Assembly: GCA_964590725.1 (NCBI GenBank)
Contig: CAZPWF010000007.1
Span: 1 to 39,704, forward strand
Reading direction: 5' to 3'
Length of the DNA: 39,704 nt
Origin: CAZPWF01 sp964590725
Lineage (GTDB): Bacteria; Patescibacteriota; Saccharimonadia; Saccharimonadales; JACQNP01
Each line of letters begins with the position of its first letter. The stretch's first letter is position 1. Below are positions 31,093 through 39,655 of the stretch, piece after piece. A program made the position numbers and the translations under genes. Below the pieces are notes generated by a model. The model was given only the letters and a program-made list of their open reading frames with translations. It did no database searches and had not been told where the DNA came from.

Positions 31093-33453
31093 TTATCGAC
31101 CCAGCTTGTCTTCAGTTGCTTTTATATCGATAGTAGTTTTGACAACCGTGTCCGGTGCCAATGAAATACTATCGATACCGGTCTCAACAAGGAATCTAGC
31201 AAATTCGGGGGAATCCGACGGGGCTTGACCGCAAAGACCTATCTTTACGTGCTTTTCTTTGGCAACTTTTACCACATGTCTAATTAGTTCTTTGACGGCA
31301 TCGTTATTTTCGTCATAAACATTAGCAATAGTATGGTTATCCCTGTCAACTCCTAGAGTTAGTTGGGTTAAGTCATTGGATCCGATAGAAAAACCATCGA
31401 ATAATTCAGCGAACTGTTCAGCTAAAATCACGTTTGCTGGTATTTCTACCATCATGTAAGCCTGGAATCCGTTCTCGCCACGTCGTAAACCATTTTCTGA
31501 CATAATACCCAAAACCTTATGGGCTTCGTCCAGGGTCCGACAAAACGGAATCATTGCCTTTATATTCGTCAGGCCCAAATTGTCACGAACTTTACGCAAT
31601 GCGTGACACTCCAGCTCAAATGCTTCACGATATGATTCACTATAGTAACGGCTTGCACCGCGCCAGCCAATCATAGGGTTTCGCTCATCCGGCTCAAACT
31701 GTGTTCCGCCGATCAAATTAGCATATTCGTTCGAACGAAAGTCACTAAAACGAATAATCACGTCATTTGGGTAAAATGCCGCCCCAATTATGCTCACACC
31801 TTCTGCTAATTTATCTATAAAGTATTGTGCTTTATCTTCGTAACCTTTGGTTAGTTCATTTATTTTTGCCCTAACGCTCTTATCCTTAACTTCATCAAAA
31901 CGTAACAATGCTAATGGGTGAATCTTTATGTGAGAATCAATTATAAGTTCTTCTCGAGCTAAACCGACCCCGTCATTTGGAATTTGTGAATATACAAATG
32001 CGTGATCAGGTGAGCCTATATTCATCATTATTTTTGTCTTAGGTCTAGGAAGATCTTTAACACTTGTTCGATTAACATCATAATGCAATATTCCTTCGTA
32101 GACCGTGCCTTCATCGCCACAACTAACAGTTATGTCTTGCTTGTCACGAATAAGTTCTGTGGCTTTTCCAGTTCCGACTACACACGGTATCCCTAGCTCA
32201 CGTGAAACAATTGCAGCATGACAAGTTCGACCGCCTTTATCGGTTACGATAGCACTTGCAATCTTCATAATTGGCACCCAGTCTGGATCGGTCATTTCCG
32301 TGACTAGTACATCGCCTTCTTTAAAATCATCTATGTCTTTGACGCTGATAATTTTATTAGCTTTACCTGTACCGATCCTATTGCCAACACTCGTGCCCTT
32401 AACTAATACATTACCTTCTTGAGCCAGTTTATATTCTTCGATGACATTCTCGTCTCGACGCGACTGGACTGTCTCGGCTCTTGCCTGAACAATATATAGC
32501 TGACCATCATCTTCGTCTAATGCCCACTCTATATCCATTGGGTGGCCATAGTGCTGTTCTATCTTTACCCCCCAGTCGGCCAAAGTATTAACTTGATCGT
32601 CTGTAATTGAAAAGCGGTTTTGGTCATGTGCTGCAACGGCGATATTTTTTGTGCGATTACCAGCAGATGGAATCATCTTCATTTTTTTTGTACCTAAATG
32701 ACGCTTTAGTATCGCCATAGTAGGCTTGAATACAATAAACTCATCTGGACTAACATGACCTTGTACGATATTTTCTCCAAGACCATATATAGAACTAACG
32801 ACCACCGTATTCTTAAAGCCTGACTCTGTATCAATAGTAAACATAACGCCAGCACACTCGGAACGAACAGCAACCATTTGTTGAATGCCAACTGATAATG
32901 CCACTTTCATGTGATCAAAGCCGTTAGTCACACGATAAACAATTGCTCGATCAGTGAAAAGAGAAGCTATGCATTCTTTAACCGAACGGACAACTTCATC
33001 TGCGCCCTTAATATTTAGAAACGTTGCCTGTTGGCCGGCAAATGAAGCGTTTGGTAGATCCTCGGCTGTTGCTGAAGAACGAATCGCCACGACCATGTCA
33101 CCATTATGTCCACATTTTTGGCACAACTCCCGATATCCACGAACTATTTCTTCTGCAAAATCTTGAGGAAGTGTTGCGTTTACAATCATGTCGCGAATTG
33201 CTGCACCCCTAGAAGCTAGATCATGCATATTATTAACATCGAGTCCGTTCAGTCTTTCAGATATCTGTTGGTTCAATCCCGCTTGCTCCAAAAAGTATCT
33301 ATAAGCATCCGCAGTAGTTGCTGCCCCATTTGGAAGATTTACACCTTTAGGGCGAAGATAGTGATACATCTCACCTAGTGATGCATTTTTACCACCCACT
33401 TGTGGAATGTCTGTAATAGATAATTCTTCGAAAAATTTTATGTACTTATACAT
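31093..33453 (-). CDS. ppsA: Phosphoenolpyruvate synthase
   Basis: Makes PEP from pyruvate with ATP, giving AMP and phosphate. The 786 aa match the family. Domains in order: ATP-grasp-like N domain (VGGKNASLGEMY, IRSSATAEDLPNASFAGQQ, about 1-340), the swivelling phosphohistidine domain with GGRTCHAAIVSRELGIPCVVGTG (catalytic His near 430), and the C-terminal PEP/pyruvate TIM barrel (GWRGASRYY, FSIGSNDLTQLTLGVDRD, KIGLCGQAPSD). It is PpsA rather than PPDK by the SSATAEDLP form and its length. AAGGTGG precedes the ATG. Confidence 0.95.
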   Translation of the reverse strand: MYKYIKFFEELSITDIPQVGGKNASLGEMYHYLRPKGVNLPNGAATTADAYRYFLEQAGLNQQISERLNGLDVNNMHDLASRGAAIRDMIVNATLPQDFAEEIVRGYRELCQKCGHNGDMVVAIRSSATAEDLPNASFAGQQATFLNIKGADEVVRSVKECIASLFTDRAIVYRVTNGFDHMKVALSVGIQQMVAVRSECAGVMFTIDTESGFKNTVVVSSIYGLGENIVQGHVSPDEFIVFKPTMAILKRHLGTKKMKMIPSAGNRTKNIAVAAHDQNRFSITDDQVNTLADWGVKIEQHYGHPMDIEWALDEDDGQLYIVQARAETVQSRRDENVIEEYKLAQEGNVLVKGTSVGNRIGTGKANKIISVKDIDDFKEGDVLVTEMTDPDWVPIMKIASAIVTDKGGRTCHAAIVSRELGIPCVVGTGKATELIRDKQDITVSCGDEGTVYEGILHYDVNRTSVKDLPRPKTKIMMNIGSPDHAFVYSQIPNDGVGLAREELIIDSHIKIHPLALLRFDEVKDKSVRAKINELTKGYEDKAQYFIDKLAEGVSIIGAAFYPNDVIIRFSDFRSNEYANLIGGTQFEPDERNPMIGWRGASRYYSESYREAFELECHALRKVRDNLGLTNIKAMIPFCRTLDEAHKVLGIMSENGLRRGENGFQAYMMVEIPANVILAEQFAELFDGFSIGSNDLTQLTLGVDRDNHTIANVYDENNDAVKELIRHVVKVAKEKHVKIGLCGQAPSDSPEFARFLVETGIDSISLAPDTVVKTTIDIKATEDKLGR

Positions 33454-33555
33454 GTTCGCCCACCTTTAGACCTGATTTATAACTTTTTTACACTTATGCT
33501 TTAATCTTAACCAATATTTCCATCGGTAGCAATCCTTTTTATAGGCTATGTTTGA

Positions 33556-33561
33556 TATAAT
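33556..33561 (+). promoter_or_regulatory. Extended -10 box for leaderless adenylate-kinase-like mRNA
   Basis: TGATATAAT (extended -10), six bases (GAGTCT), then the ATG at 33568. It is divergent from ppsA. Confidence 0.7.
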
Positions 33562-33567
33562 GAGTCT

Positions 33568-34182
33568 ATGAATGATCAGGTGAAGACAATTTTGAGTTGG
33601 CTAGGAACTGGGTCTATTAACGTGTTCGGACGACCCTTTGCGGGCAAAGACACACAAGGACGCATACTAGCAGATATTTTAGGCGGCGATCTAATTGCCG
33701 GAGGAGACATACTTCGTAGCTACCCAGATCAAGAAAAAATTGAAAAAGTAATGGCTGCTGGCGGGCTTATACCGTCAGATTTTTATTTAGACATAATGCT
33801 TCCTTTTTTATCTCGACCAGAATTAAAAGAAAAACCACTAATTCTAAGTGCCGTAGGTCGATTAAAGGGCGAAGAGACAATAATTATGGAGGCTACGGAA
33901 ACATCAGGGCATCCAATAAAAGCCGTTGTGGTTTTACAGCTAACAAATCAAGACGTCTGGGATCGATACGAAGAATCTAAGAATCAAAACGACCGAGGTG
34001 ATCGATCCGATGATAAACTTGAAACACTAAAAAACAGACTTCAAAAATTTGAAGACAAAACTGAACCAGTAATTGAATTTTACAGAAGTCAGGGCTTGCT
34101 AATTGAGGTTGACGGCACAAAACCTCGCGAAGAAGTAACCAACGAAATTATCGACAAGTTATATGAACGAGCAACCAATTAA
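33568..34182 (+). CDS. Adenylate-kinase-like nucleoside monophosphate kinase
   Basis: A P-loop NMP kinase related to adenylate kinase. In 204 aa the P-loop reads GRPFAGKDTQG (usually GPPGSGKGTQ), followed by IAGGDILR (NMP-binding, usually ISTGDMLR), AGGLIPSDF (usually AGxLVPD), GRLKGEE where DGFPRTxxQ is usual, and RSDDKLETLKNRL after a very short LID. The missing DGFPR Asp and the altered P-loop mean that activity and substrate are uncertain. It may be a divergent Adk or a paralogue. It has its own leaderless promoter, facing the LDH/PGAM gene with a 3-nt gap. Confidence 0.82.
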   Translation: MNDQVKTILSWLGTGSINVFGRPFAGKDTQGRILADILGGDLIAGGDILRSYPDQEKIEKVMAAGGLIPSDFYLDIMLPFLSRPELKEKPLILSAVGRLKGEETIIMEATETSGHPIKAVVVLQLTNQDVWDRYEESKNQNDRGDRSDDKLETLKNRLQKFEDKTEPVIEFYRSQGLLIEVDGTKPREEVTNEIIDKLYERATN

Positions 34183-34185
34183 AAT

Positions 34186-35844
34186 TTAGGCGTTGCTAGC
34201 TGGAATCTCGATCAATTTATCGGTTCTTTTTTGCGATTTACCATCGTCATCAACTTCGTAGGTTACAATATCACCAATAATCATCTCGAGAGATTCAACA
34301 TCAGAATCGCTAAGTGACTCAATATATTTCATCAGCGCACGAATGCTATTACCGTGTGCAACAACTAAAACATTTTTGCCTTCACTGATTAAAGGTAGGA
34401 TTGTGTTTTTATAAAACGGAACAACTCGATCATATACCATCTTTAAAGTCTCTCCGCCCGGAATCGGCTCATTCCAACCTCTTCTAATCGCGTTGAAGCG
34501 CTCCTCTCCTAATAGATCACGCATTTGCCATTTGTTCTTGCCAGTATATTCACCATAGTCTCTCTCATTGACAGCACCCGAACGTTCTATTGGAACATCA
34601 AATTGTTGCGACGCGTTAAGAATACCTTCCAGGGTTTCTAAAGCCCTTATTTGTTCTGAACAAAATGCTTGATCGATATTTAGCTGTAACTCACGCAATG
34701 CTACCCCGAACATGCCTGACTCATGAAATCCCTTTTCACTTAAATGCACATCTGTTATTCCCGACCATTGACCTGTAGCATTCCACTCGCTCTCAGCGTG
34801 ACGAACTAATACTAACTTGCCTCTAGTACTTATTGCCGGTTTAACCTCATTCGCTTTATTGTCATACCAGAACTGAATAATATTTTCTGCCGTAGTGGAG
34901 TTTATTCTACCTACAGCTTCGATGCTATTAAATGCGTTGTGTGGCGTCAGTATTACATTCGGCATTTTGTGTAGCGCCAGTAGCTCGACACTATGTTCAA
35001 GATTTTCTATTGACACTTTCTTGGCTCGCAGCAACGCCACTTCTTCATCCAAATGGGCCAAATGTTCATCCTCTATTACGTCTAATGCGGCGCCAGCTAT
35101 ACGTTTTTCTTGCAAAGCAGTTGTCAGAGCTTTAGTATCAATTAATTCACCACGTGCAGTATTGACCAGCAACGCACTTTGCTTCATCAATCGTATATTA
35201 TCGTCGTTAATTAGATGCTTATTAGAAACTACGTATGGGGCGTGGATAGTAACAAAATCACTTCGCCTTAATAAATCTTCGAGCTCAACAAATTCAAATC
35301 CTAATTCTTTATCCAAGCCATCTTTCGGAAACGGATCATGTGCAATAACTTCCATTTTGAACCCTTTGGCTATGCTTATTGCGTGCTGACCGATCCTGCC
35401 TGCACCGATCACTCCTAAACACTTTGCCGACAGATCATTGCCCATTAGTTGCAGTACGTCTGTATCTTCATCAAAACTCTTCAAAGTTTTAGGTAATTTC
35501 CGAGACAAGGCCAGCAGTAAAGTAAACGCATACTCCGCGACAGTCTCTTCGCCATAAGTAGGCACATTCAACACAGTAACATTTGCTGCAGATGCGGCTG
35601 CAAAATCTATATTGTTATAACCAGTTGATCGGCAGGCAATTAAACGAAGTTTTGGCAACGCCTCTATTATTTCTTTTGTCACTTTGCTTGTCACAAAAAC
35701 AGAGATTACTTCAGTTTCTGGATTAATGTTTTGTAGACTTATAGACTCATCAACATACACCAGACTGTGATCAGTTTTGTTTAGATTATTGCCTAACTGT
35801 TCGCGATCAAGTTCAGTCGCGTCATAAAAATATACAAGTGCCAT
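34186..35844 (-). CDS. Fusion of D-2-hydroxyacid (D-lactate) dehydrogenase and phosphoglycerate mutase
   Basis: One 552-aa frame joins two enzymes. Residues 1 to about 330 are a D-lactate dehydrogenase-type protein: GVIGAGRIGQHAI (NAD site, 144-156), NTARGELID (Arg231), DVIEDE (Glu258 or 260) and LTPHNAFNS (His302). After a linker of about 12 residues, 343-552 form a dPGM-type phosphoglycerate mutase: VRHAESEWN (phospho-His349), SGITDVHLSEKG, AVNERDYGEYTGKNK (Glu427) and VVAHGNSIRAL (His497). Both active sites look intact. The N domain would re-oxidise NADH by making D-lactate; the C domain converts 3-PG to 2-PG. It is divergent from eno, the next glycolytic enzyme. CATAAT lies seven bases before the ATG. 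Confidence 0.93.
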   Translation of the reverse strand: MALVYFYDATELDREQLGNNLNKTDHSLVYVDESISLQNINPETEVISVFVTSKVTKEIIEALPKLRLIACRSTGYNNIDFAAASAANVTVLNVPTYGEETVAEYAFTLLLALSRKLPKTLKSFDEDTDVLQLMGNDLSAKCLGVIGAGRIGQHAISIAKGFKMEVIAHDPFPKDGLDKELGFEFVELEDLLRRSDFVTIHAPYVVSNKHLINDDNIRLMKQSALLVNTARGELIDTKALTTALQEKRIAGAALDVIEDEHLAHLDEEVALLRAKKVSIENLEHSVELLALHKMPNVILTPHNAFNSIEAVGRINSTTAENIIQFWYDNKANEVKPAISTRGKLVLVRHAESEWNATGQWSGITDVHLSEKGFHESGMFGVALRELQLNIDQAFCSEQIRALETLEGILNASQQFDVPIERSGAVNERDYGEYTGKNKWQMRDLLGEERFNAIRRGWNEPIPGGETLKMVYDRVVPFYKNTILPLISEGKNVLVVAHGNSIRALMKYIESLSDSDVESLEMIIGDIVTYEVDDDGKSQKRTDKLIEIPASNA

Positions 35845-35888
35845 TACTTTTATTATGGCACAAACATAAGCATTATGAGAAGATATAA

Positions 35889-37166
35889 ATGATGGAAATT
35901 ACTCATATTGTTGGGCGGCAAATTCTTGATTCACGGGGCAACCCAACCGTGGAAGCCGACGTATGGCTAAAATGCGGCGTATTCGGCAGGGCAGCGGTTC
36001 CCTCGGGTGCATCTACAGGAAGTCACGAAGCCCATGAACTTCGTGACGGCGGCAACTCTTATAATGGTCTGGCTGTTCAAAACTCTATACAAGCAATTCA
36101 GGAAGAAATATTACCGACACTTAAAGGTATCCGAGCGGATGATCAGTTTTTATTAGATCAAAAAATGATCGATTTAGATGGAACCGAAAATAAATCTAGA
36201 CTTGGCGCTAACTCAATATTAGCTGTTTCGCTTGCAGCCGCCCATGCAGCCGCAAAAGCCCGAGGCATACTTCTCTACGCCCACATTGGCGATATTGCCC
36301 AAAATCCACACAAGTCTCTTCCTATGCCTATGATGAACATATTGAACGGTGGTGCCCATGCCGCACATTCAACAGACATACAAGAAAGTATGATAATTCC
36401 TATCGGGGCAACATCTTTTAGCCATGCCATACAAATTGGTTCTGAGATATTCCACCAACTCAAATCAATCCTATCCGATGCCGGTTACCCCACGACAGTG
36501 GGTGATGAAGGAGGATTCGCACCTCAAGTCAAAAATGGTAACGGAGAAGCGCTGGATCTTCTGACGCAGGCAGTCGAAAAAGCTGGTTACATTCTTCGTA
36601 AAGACGTTGTGTTTGCGCTCGATGTCGCATCAAGCGAAATCTATAAAAATGATCAATATACATTTCAAGCTGACCATAAACAGTTTAATAGTAACGAACT
36701 AATCGACTGGTATAAAAATCTATGCGGTTTACACCCAGTTGTATCAATAGAAGATGGCATGGCAGAAGACGACTGGGAAGGTTGGAGCAAACTTTGTACT
36801 GCCCTTCCTGATCTACAAATTGTTGGTGATGATTTACTTGTAACAAATGTCGAACGAATCCAAAAAGCAATTAATCTCAAGGCCGCCAATACGGCACTAA
36901 TCAAACCAAATCAAGTCGGAACCCTCACCGAAACAATTAGAGCAATCCAGTTAGCAAAGCAAAACGGGTGGAACACAATTATTTCGCACCGATCTGGCGA
37001 AACAGAAGATGTTAGTATTGCTCACATTGCAATTGGGACAGGCGCAGGCCAAATAAAAACAGGGAGCCTATCTAGAAGTGAGCGCACAGCAAAACACAAC
37101 GAGCTTATGCGCATAGAACATATCGACCCAACACTATCGTTGTATAATCCATTCAGCTCAACCTAA
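35889..37166 (+). CDS. eno: Enolase
   Basis: Dehydrates 2-phosphoglycerate to PEP. The 425 aa show GRQILDSRGNPTVEADV, VPSGASTGSHEAHELRD, LGANSILAVSLA, VGDEGGFAP, SIEDGMAEDDW and LIKPNQVGTLTET (catalytic Lys), then ISHRSGETEDVSIAH. Two ATGs stand side by side (35889 and 35892); either could be used. GAGAAG lies a few bases upstream. It shares a 44-bp intergenic region with the divergent LDH/PGAM gene, so the two may be co-regulated. Confidence 0.97.
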   Translation: MMEITHIVGRQILDSRGNPTVEADVWLKCGVFGRAAVPSGASTGSHEAHELRDGGNSYNGLAVQNSIQAIQEEILPTLKGIRADDQFLLDQKMIDLDGTENKSRLGANSILAVSLAAAHAAAKARGILLYAHIGDIAQNPHKSLPMPMMNILNGGAHAAHSTDIQESMIIPIGATSFSHAIQIGSEIFHQLKSILSDAGYPTTVGDEGGFAPQVKNGNGEALDLLTQAVEKAGYILRKDVVFALDVASSEIYKNDQYTFQADHKQFNSNELIDWYKNLCGLHPVVSIEDGMAEDDWEGWSKLCTALPDLQIVGDDLLVTNVERIQKAINLKAANTALIKPNQVGTLTETIRAIQLAKQNGWNTIISHRSGETEDVSIAHIAIGTGAGQIKTGSLSRSERTAKHNELMRIEHIDPTLSLYNPFSST

Positions 37167-37167
37167 T

Positions 37168-37626
37168 ATGAAACTACCGCAGCCAAAGCACAAAAAAACA
37201 GTAATTATTACACTCTTTGTATTGCTATTTTTTGCTGCTTTTGCAACCAAACTCGTTTTATCTAGCAAAACACCTAGCCTACCGGGCAATATCGCAACCT
37301 ACTCATCTGACTTTGGTTCAGTCAAATCCAGCACAAAAAAACGCTACTGTAGCTACGCTGCCAGCACCAACCCAAATTACTGCACAAACATACAGCTCGT
37401 AGAGGTAACCTATAGCAATTTCAAAAGCCCCACTATCGCTAACCACGACTGGCGCGAAGTTTCCTCGCCTTTCGATATTTACGGAAGAACTCAAGACGGC
37501 AAACTTATCTGTGCATATCGTTCTGGTGAGGTGACTACAAACCAGAATAATCCAAAAGAAGGCGGCAAGATTACGTTCTTTGTTCGTCCGGAAGGTTCTT
37601 CAGACTTATCTTGTGCAAAGATTTAG
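37168..37626 (+). CDS. Membrane-anchored hypothetical protein, 152 aa
   Basis: Not recognised. A basic N terminus (KLPQPKHKKT) and one membrane helix (about residues 12-31, VIITLFVLLFFAAFATKLVL) are followed by an exported domain with four Cys (YCSYAAS, PNYCTNIQ, LICAYRS, LSCAKI), possibly two disulfides, and several aromatic residues. It begins one base after the eno stop, so it is translated from the same message. Confidence 0.72.
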   Translation: MKLPQPKHKKTVIITLFVLLFFAAFATKLVLSSKTPSLPGNIATYSSDFGSVKSSTKKRYCSYAASTNPNYCTNIQLVEVTYSNFKSPTIANHDWREVSSPFDIYGRTQDGKLICAYRSGEVTTNQNNPKEGGKITFFVRPEGSSDLSCAKI

Positions 37627-37633
37627 ATGACAT

Positions 37634-38056
37634 CTAATTAACAGACGCAGAAGACACCTTCCAGCTAGTACCATCTTTGGTTAGTTCAATACTAAAAGCT
37701 CCGACTTCACTTCCTGTACTGGACCTGGGTAGACCAACTACCTTTTGTGTATATATTATCTTGGAACCATTTTTCGTTACTTCTGCCGGATCATGTCTTG
37801 GGTTATCTGATTTTAGGCCGTCCATTGCCTTAACAAAATCGCTTTCATTTTGTTTATCTCTAAGCGATTTACTAGTTAACGCATACGCTTTAGCATTATC
37901 TCCGGCGAGTAAGTCGTCGATAAATATTCTGGCGGTTTTTTTGGCCGCTTCATCTTGCTGTTTATCATAGTAACCTTTAGCATAAAAGCCGCTAAAGAAT
38001 AGCGCTGGTACTGCCAAAACTATTGCTATGATTATAATTATTTTTTTTGTTTTCAT
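37634..38056 (-). CDS. Membrane-anchored hypothetical protein, 140 aa
   Basis: A basic start (MKTKK), one membrane helix (about 6-28, IIIIIAIVLAVPALFFSGFYAKG) and an exported domain of about 105 residues: AARIFIDDLLAGDNAKAYALTS-like helix, then a beta sheet ending SWKVSSASVN. This helix-plus-sheet pattern resembles the NTF2-like DUF4878/DUF3887 group of small exported proteins; the match is by eye. AAGGGA precedes the ATG. It is 32 nt downstream of the DUF5648 gene on the same strand. Confidence 0.75.
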   Translation of the reverse strand: MKTKKIIIIIAIVLAVPALFFSGFYAKGYYDKQQDEAAKKTARIFIDDLLAGDNAKAYALTSKSLRDKQNESDFVKAMDGLKSDNPRHDPAEVTKNGSKIIYTQKVVGLPRSSTGSEVGAFSIELTKDGTSWKVSSASVN

Positions 38057-38088
38057 GTAAATCCCTTATTCCTTCTTTAATGTGTTTG

Positions 38089-39549
38089 TTACTGTCCGTA
38101 AACAAGATTTTCCTTATTAAACCAACCAAATTCCATATGGGTACTGTAATTTGCGTAGCTTCTACACTGACCTCTGTACATTAGACCGTGGTCATAAGAA
38201 TTCCATGAGCCGTCAGGATTCATATTCCACCCTATACATGGCCCGTAATTACTCCTATCTCCTTCTTCTCTTGCTCTCTGAGCCTGTGCGGCTTGTTCTC
38301 GATTGTTCTGAGCAATTCCATTCAAAAAGTTAGCCAACGCTTCGTTTTGTGCAGCCTGGGCTTGGGCTGCCTGTTGATTACGATTATTCTGGGCAACAGC
38401 GTTTAAGTATCTCGCCAGCTCGTCATTCTTTTTAGCATTATCAATTGCCACAGCATAATCAATAATTCTTTGGTTCTGTTCGGCTTGGGCTTGCGCTGCT
38501 TCTGCTGCTCTTGCCGCAGCTTCTGCAGCAGCTATTGCTGCTAGTCTTTGACGTTCCGCTTCTGCTCGCTGTGCCAGAATCTGCGGCATAATGTCCTGAC
38601 CGGACAAGTAACAAGCAAACTCTCCTCGTTTTAGTTCTACGTTTTTGTTTTGGCCAATTACATTATGAGCTGAGTCAATGTTTATTGCGTACGCAACCCA
38701 TGTATGCGCCTTAGCGTCACGCCAACTTTGTGGCACATTCATCTCGAATCCATGACTACCACTAACTCCAGCTGCTCTATTTACATCTGCCCGAGGTTTG
38801 GATGTAAAGCCAAGATCATAACCTTTTCCGTCTATATACACATTAATTGGCACTCCACCCTCTGGTAGATCTTTATCAACCGCCCAGCCATTAATACCTT
38901 GACAACCAGCAGCTCCATCAACAGCTCCAACTGGGGCGTTATAATCTTTAGGAGTTGCACGATCTGATACATAAAACGGAATACCTTCGTATGCCGTGTC
39001 CGGACGAGCATCTAATGAGTTCTTTTCACCTTCGCTTGTGGTATAAACATGGTTGCCATTTGTGCCGCCCAGTCGATACACAGGAATTCGTCCAGGAGCT
39101 TTGTTCAGGTAAGCATACCATGCGATACCTTCTAACTTACCGCCGTTTTTAACAACCGCGTCCTTTTCAGCTGCAGAAATAGTAAAAAAGTGATGATTGT
39201 TAGCATTTAATCTGTATACTGGTTGACGGCCGTTATTTGCGTTATTCCAGGCGTAAAAAGCCACACCTTCATAATTAAAGTTGGGTGTTTCGTTGGCTTC
39301 GTGGCCGTTCTGAGTGAACATATGCGATCCCCAAACGCTACTAAACGCCCTGTATACAGGAACACTTCCATCGCCAGTTGCGGCTTGTGATAACAAAGCC
39401 GTCCCAACACCAATAATCCCAAAGGCTAAAACAAATACCAATATTCTGGCGCGACTAGGCTTGGTAAGAAATGTTAATAACTTTGACTGAGACTTCTTTT
39501 TGGTTTTATTAGTTTTTTTAACCGTTGGTTTTTTTGTTTTTACAGGCAT
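38089..39549 (-). CDS. Exported protein with DUF5648-like repeats and Ala-rich coiled coil
   Basis: A surface or secreted protein of 486 aa. A very basic N terminus precedes one membrane or signal helix (about 36-57). Next comes a repeat domain (about 60-205) with recurring PVYR, HxFT(T/I)S and EGxxFY/WYA units (VPVYRAFSSVWGSHMFT, QPVYRLNANNHHFFTIS, IPVYRLGGTNGNHVYTTS), as in DUF5648. A beta region follows (INGWAVDKDLPEGGVPINVYIDG). An Ala/Gln/Glu coiled coil (about 330-435) contains two related units, RYLNAVAQNNRNQQAA and NFLNGIAQNNREQAA. The end is Trp/Tyr/Cys-rich. The ATG at 39549 has AAGGA just upstream. Adhesion or wall binding is a guess. Confidence 0.82.
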   Translation of the reverse strand: MPVKTKKPTVKKTNKTKKKSQSKLLTFLTKPSRARILVFVLAFGIIGVGTALLSQAATGDGSVPVYRAFSSVWGSHMFTQNGHEANETPNFNYEGVAFYAWNNANNGRQPVYRLNANNHHFFTISAAEKDAVVKNGGKLEGIAWYAYLNKAPGRIPVYRLGGTNGNHVYTTSEGEKNSLDARPDTAYEGIPFYVSDRATPKDYNAPVGAVDGAAGCQGINGWAVDKDLPEGGVPINVYIDGKGYDLGFTSKPRADVNRAAGVSGSHGFEMNVPQSWRDAKAHTWVAYAINIDSAHNVIGQNKNVELKRGEFACYLSGQDIMPQILAQRAEAERQRLAAIAAAEAAARAAEAAQAQAEQNQRIIDYAVAIDNAKKNDELARYLNAVAQNNRNQQAAQAQAAQNEALANFLNGIAQNNREQAAQAQRAREEGDRSNYGPCIGWNMNPDGSWNSYDHGLMYRGQCRSYANYSTHMEFGWFNKENLVYGQ

Positions 39550-39584
39550 ATTAATCCTTAATAGCTTAAACTTTACCACAATAA

Positions 39585-39590
39585 ATTATA
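39585..39590 (-). promoter_or_regulatory. -10 box upstream of the DUF5648 gene
   Basis: TATAAT on the minus strand. The start would be near 39578, giving a leader of about 28 nt that contains the AAGGA ribosome site. The -35 region is weak. Confidence 0.45.
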
Positions 39591-39611
39591 AACACAACCT
39601 TTTCAAATTAT

Positions 39612-39655
39612 CACCAAGTAAAAAGCCCACATTGAGGTGGGCGCTTTACTTGGTG
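39612..39655 (-). terminator. Terminator hairpin downstream of the right-edge gene
   Basis: On the minus strand GCCCAC/GTGGGC (39642-39625) with a 6-nt loop is followed by TTTTT. It is nested in a longer pairing CACCAAGTAAA/TTTACTTGGTG (39612-39622 with 39645-39655). The outer arm includes the stop codon of the gene at 39646-39704. Confidence 0.85.
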
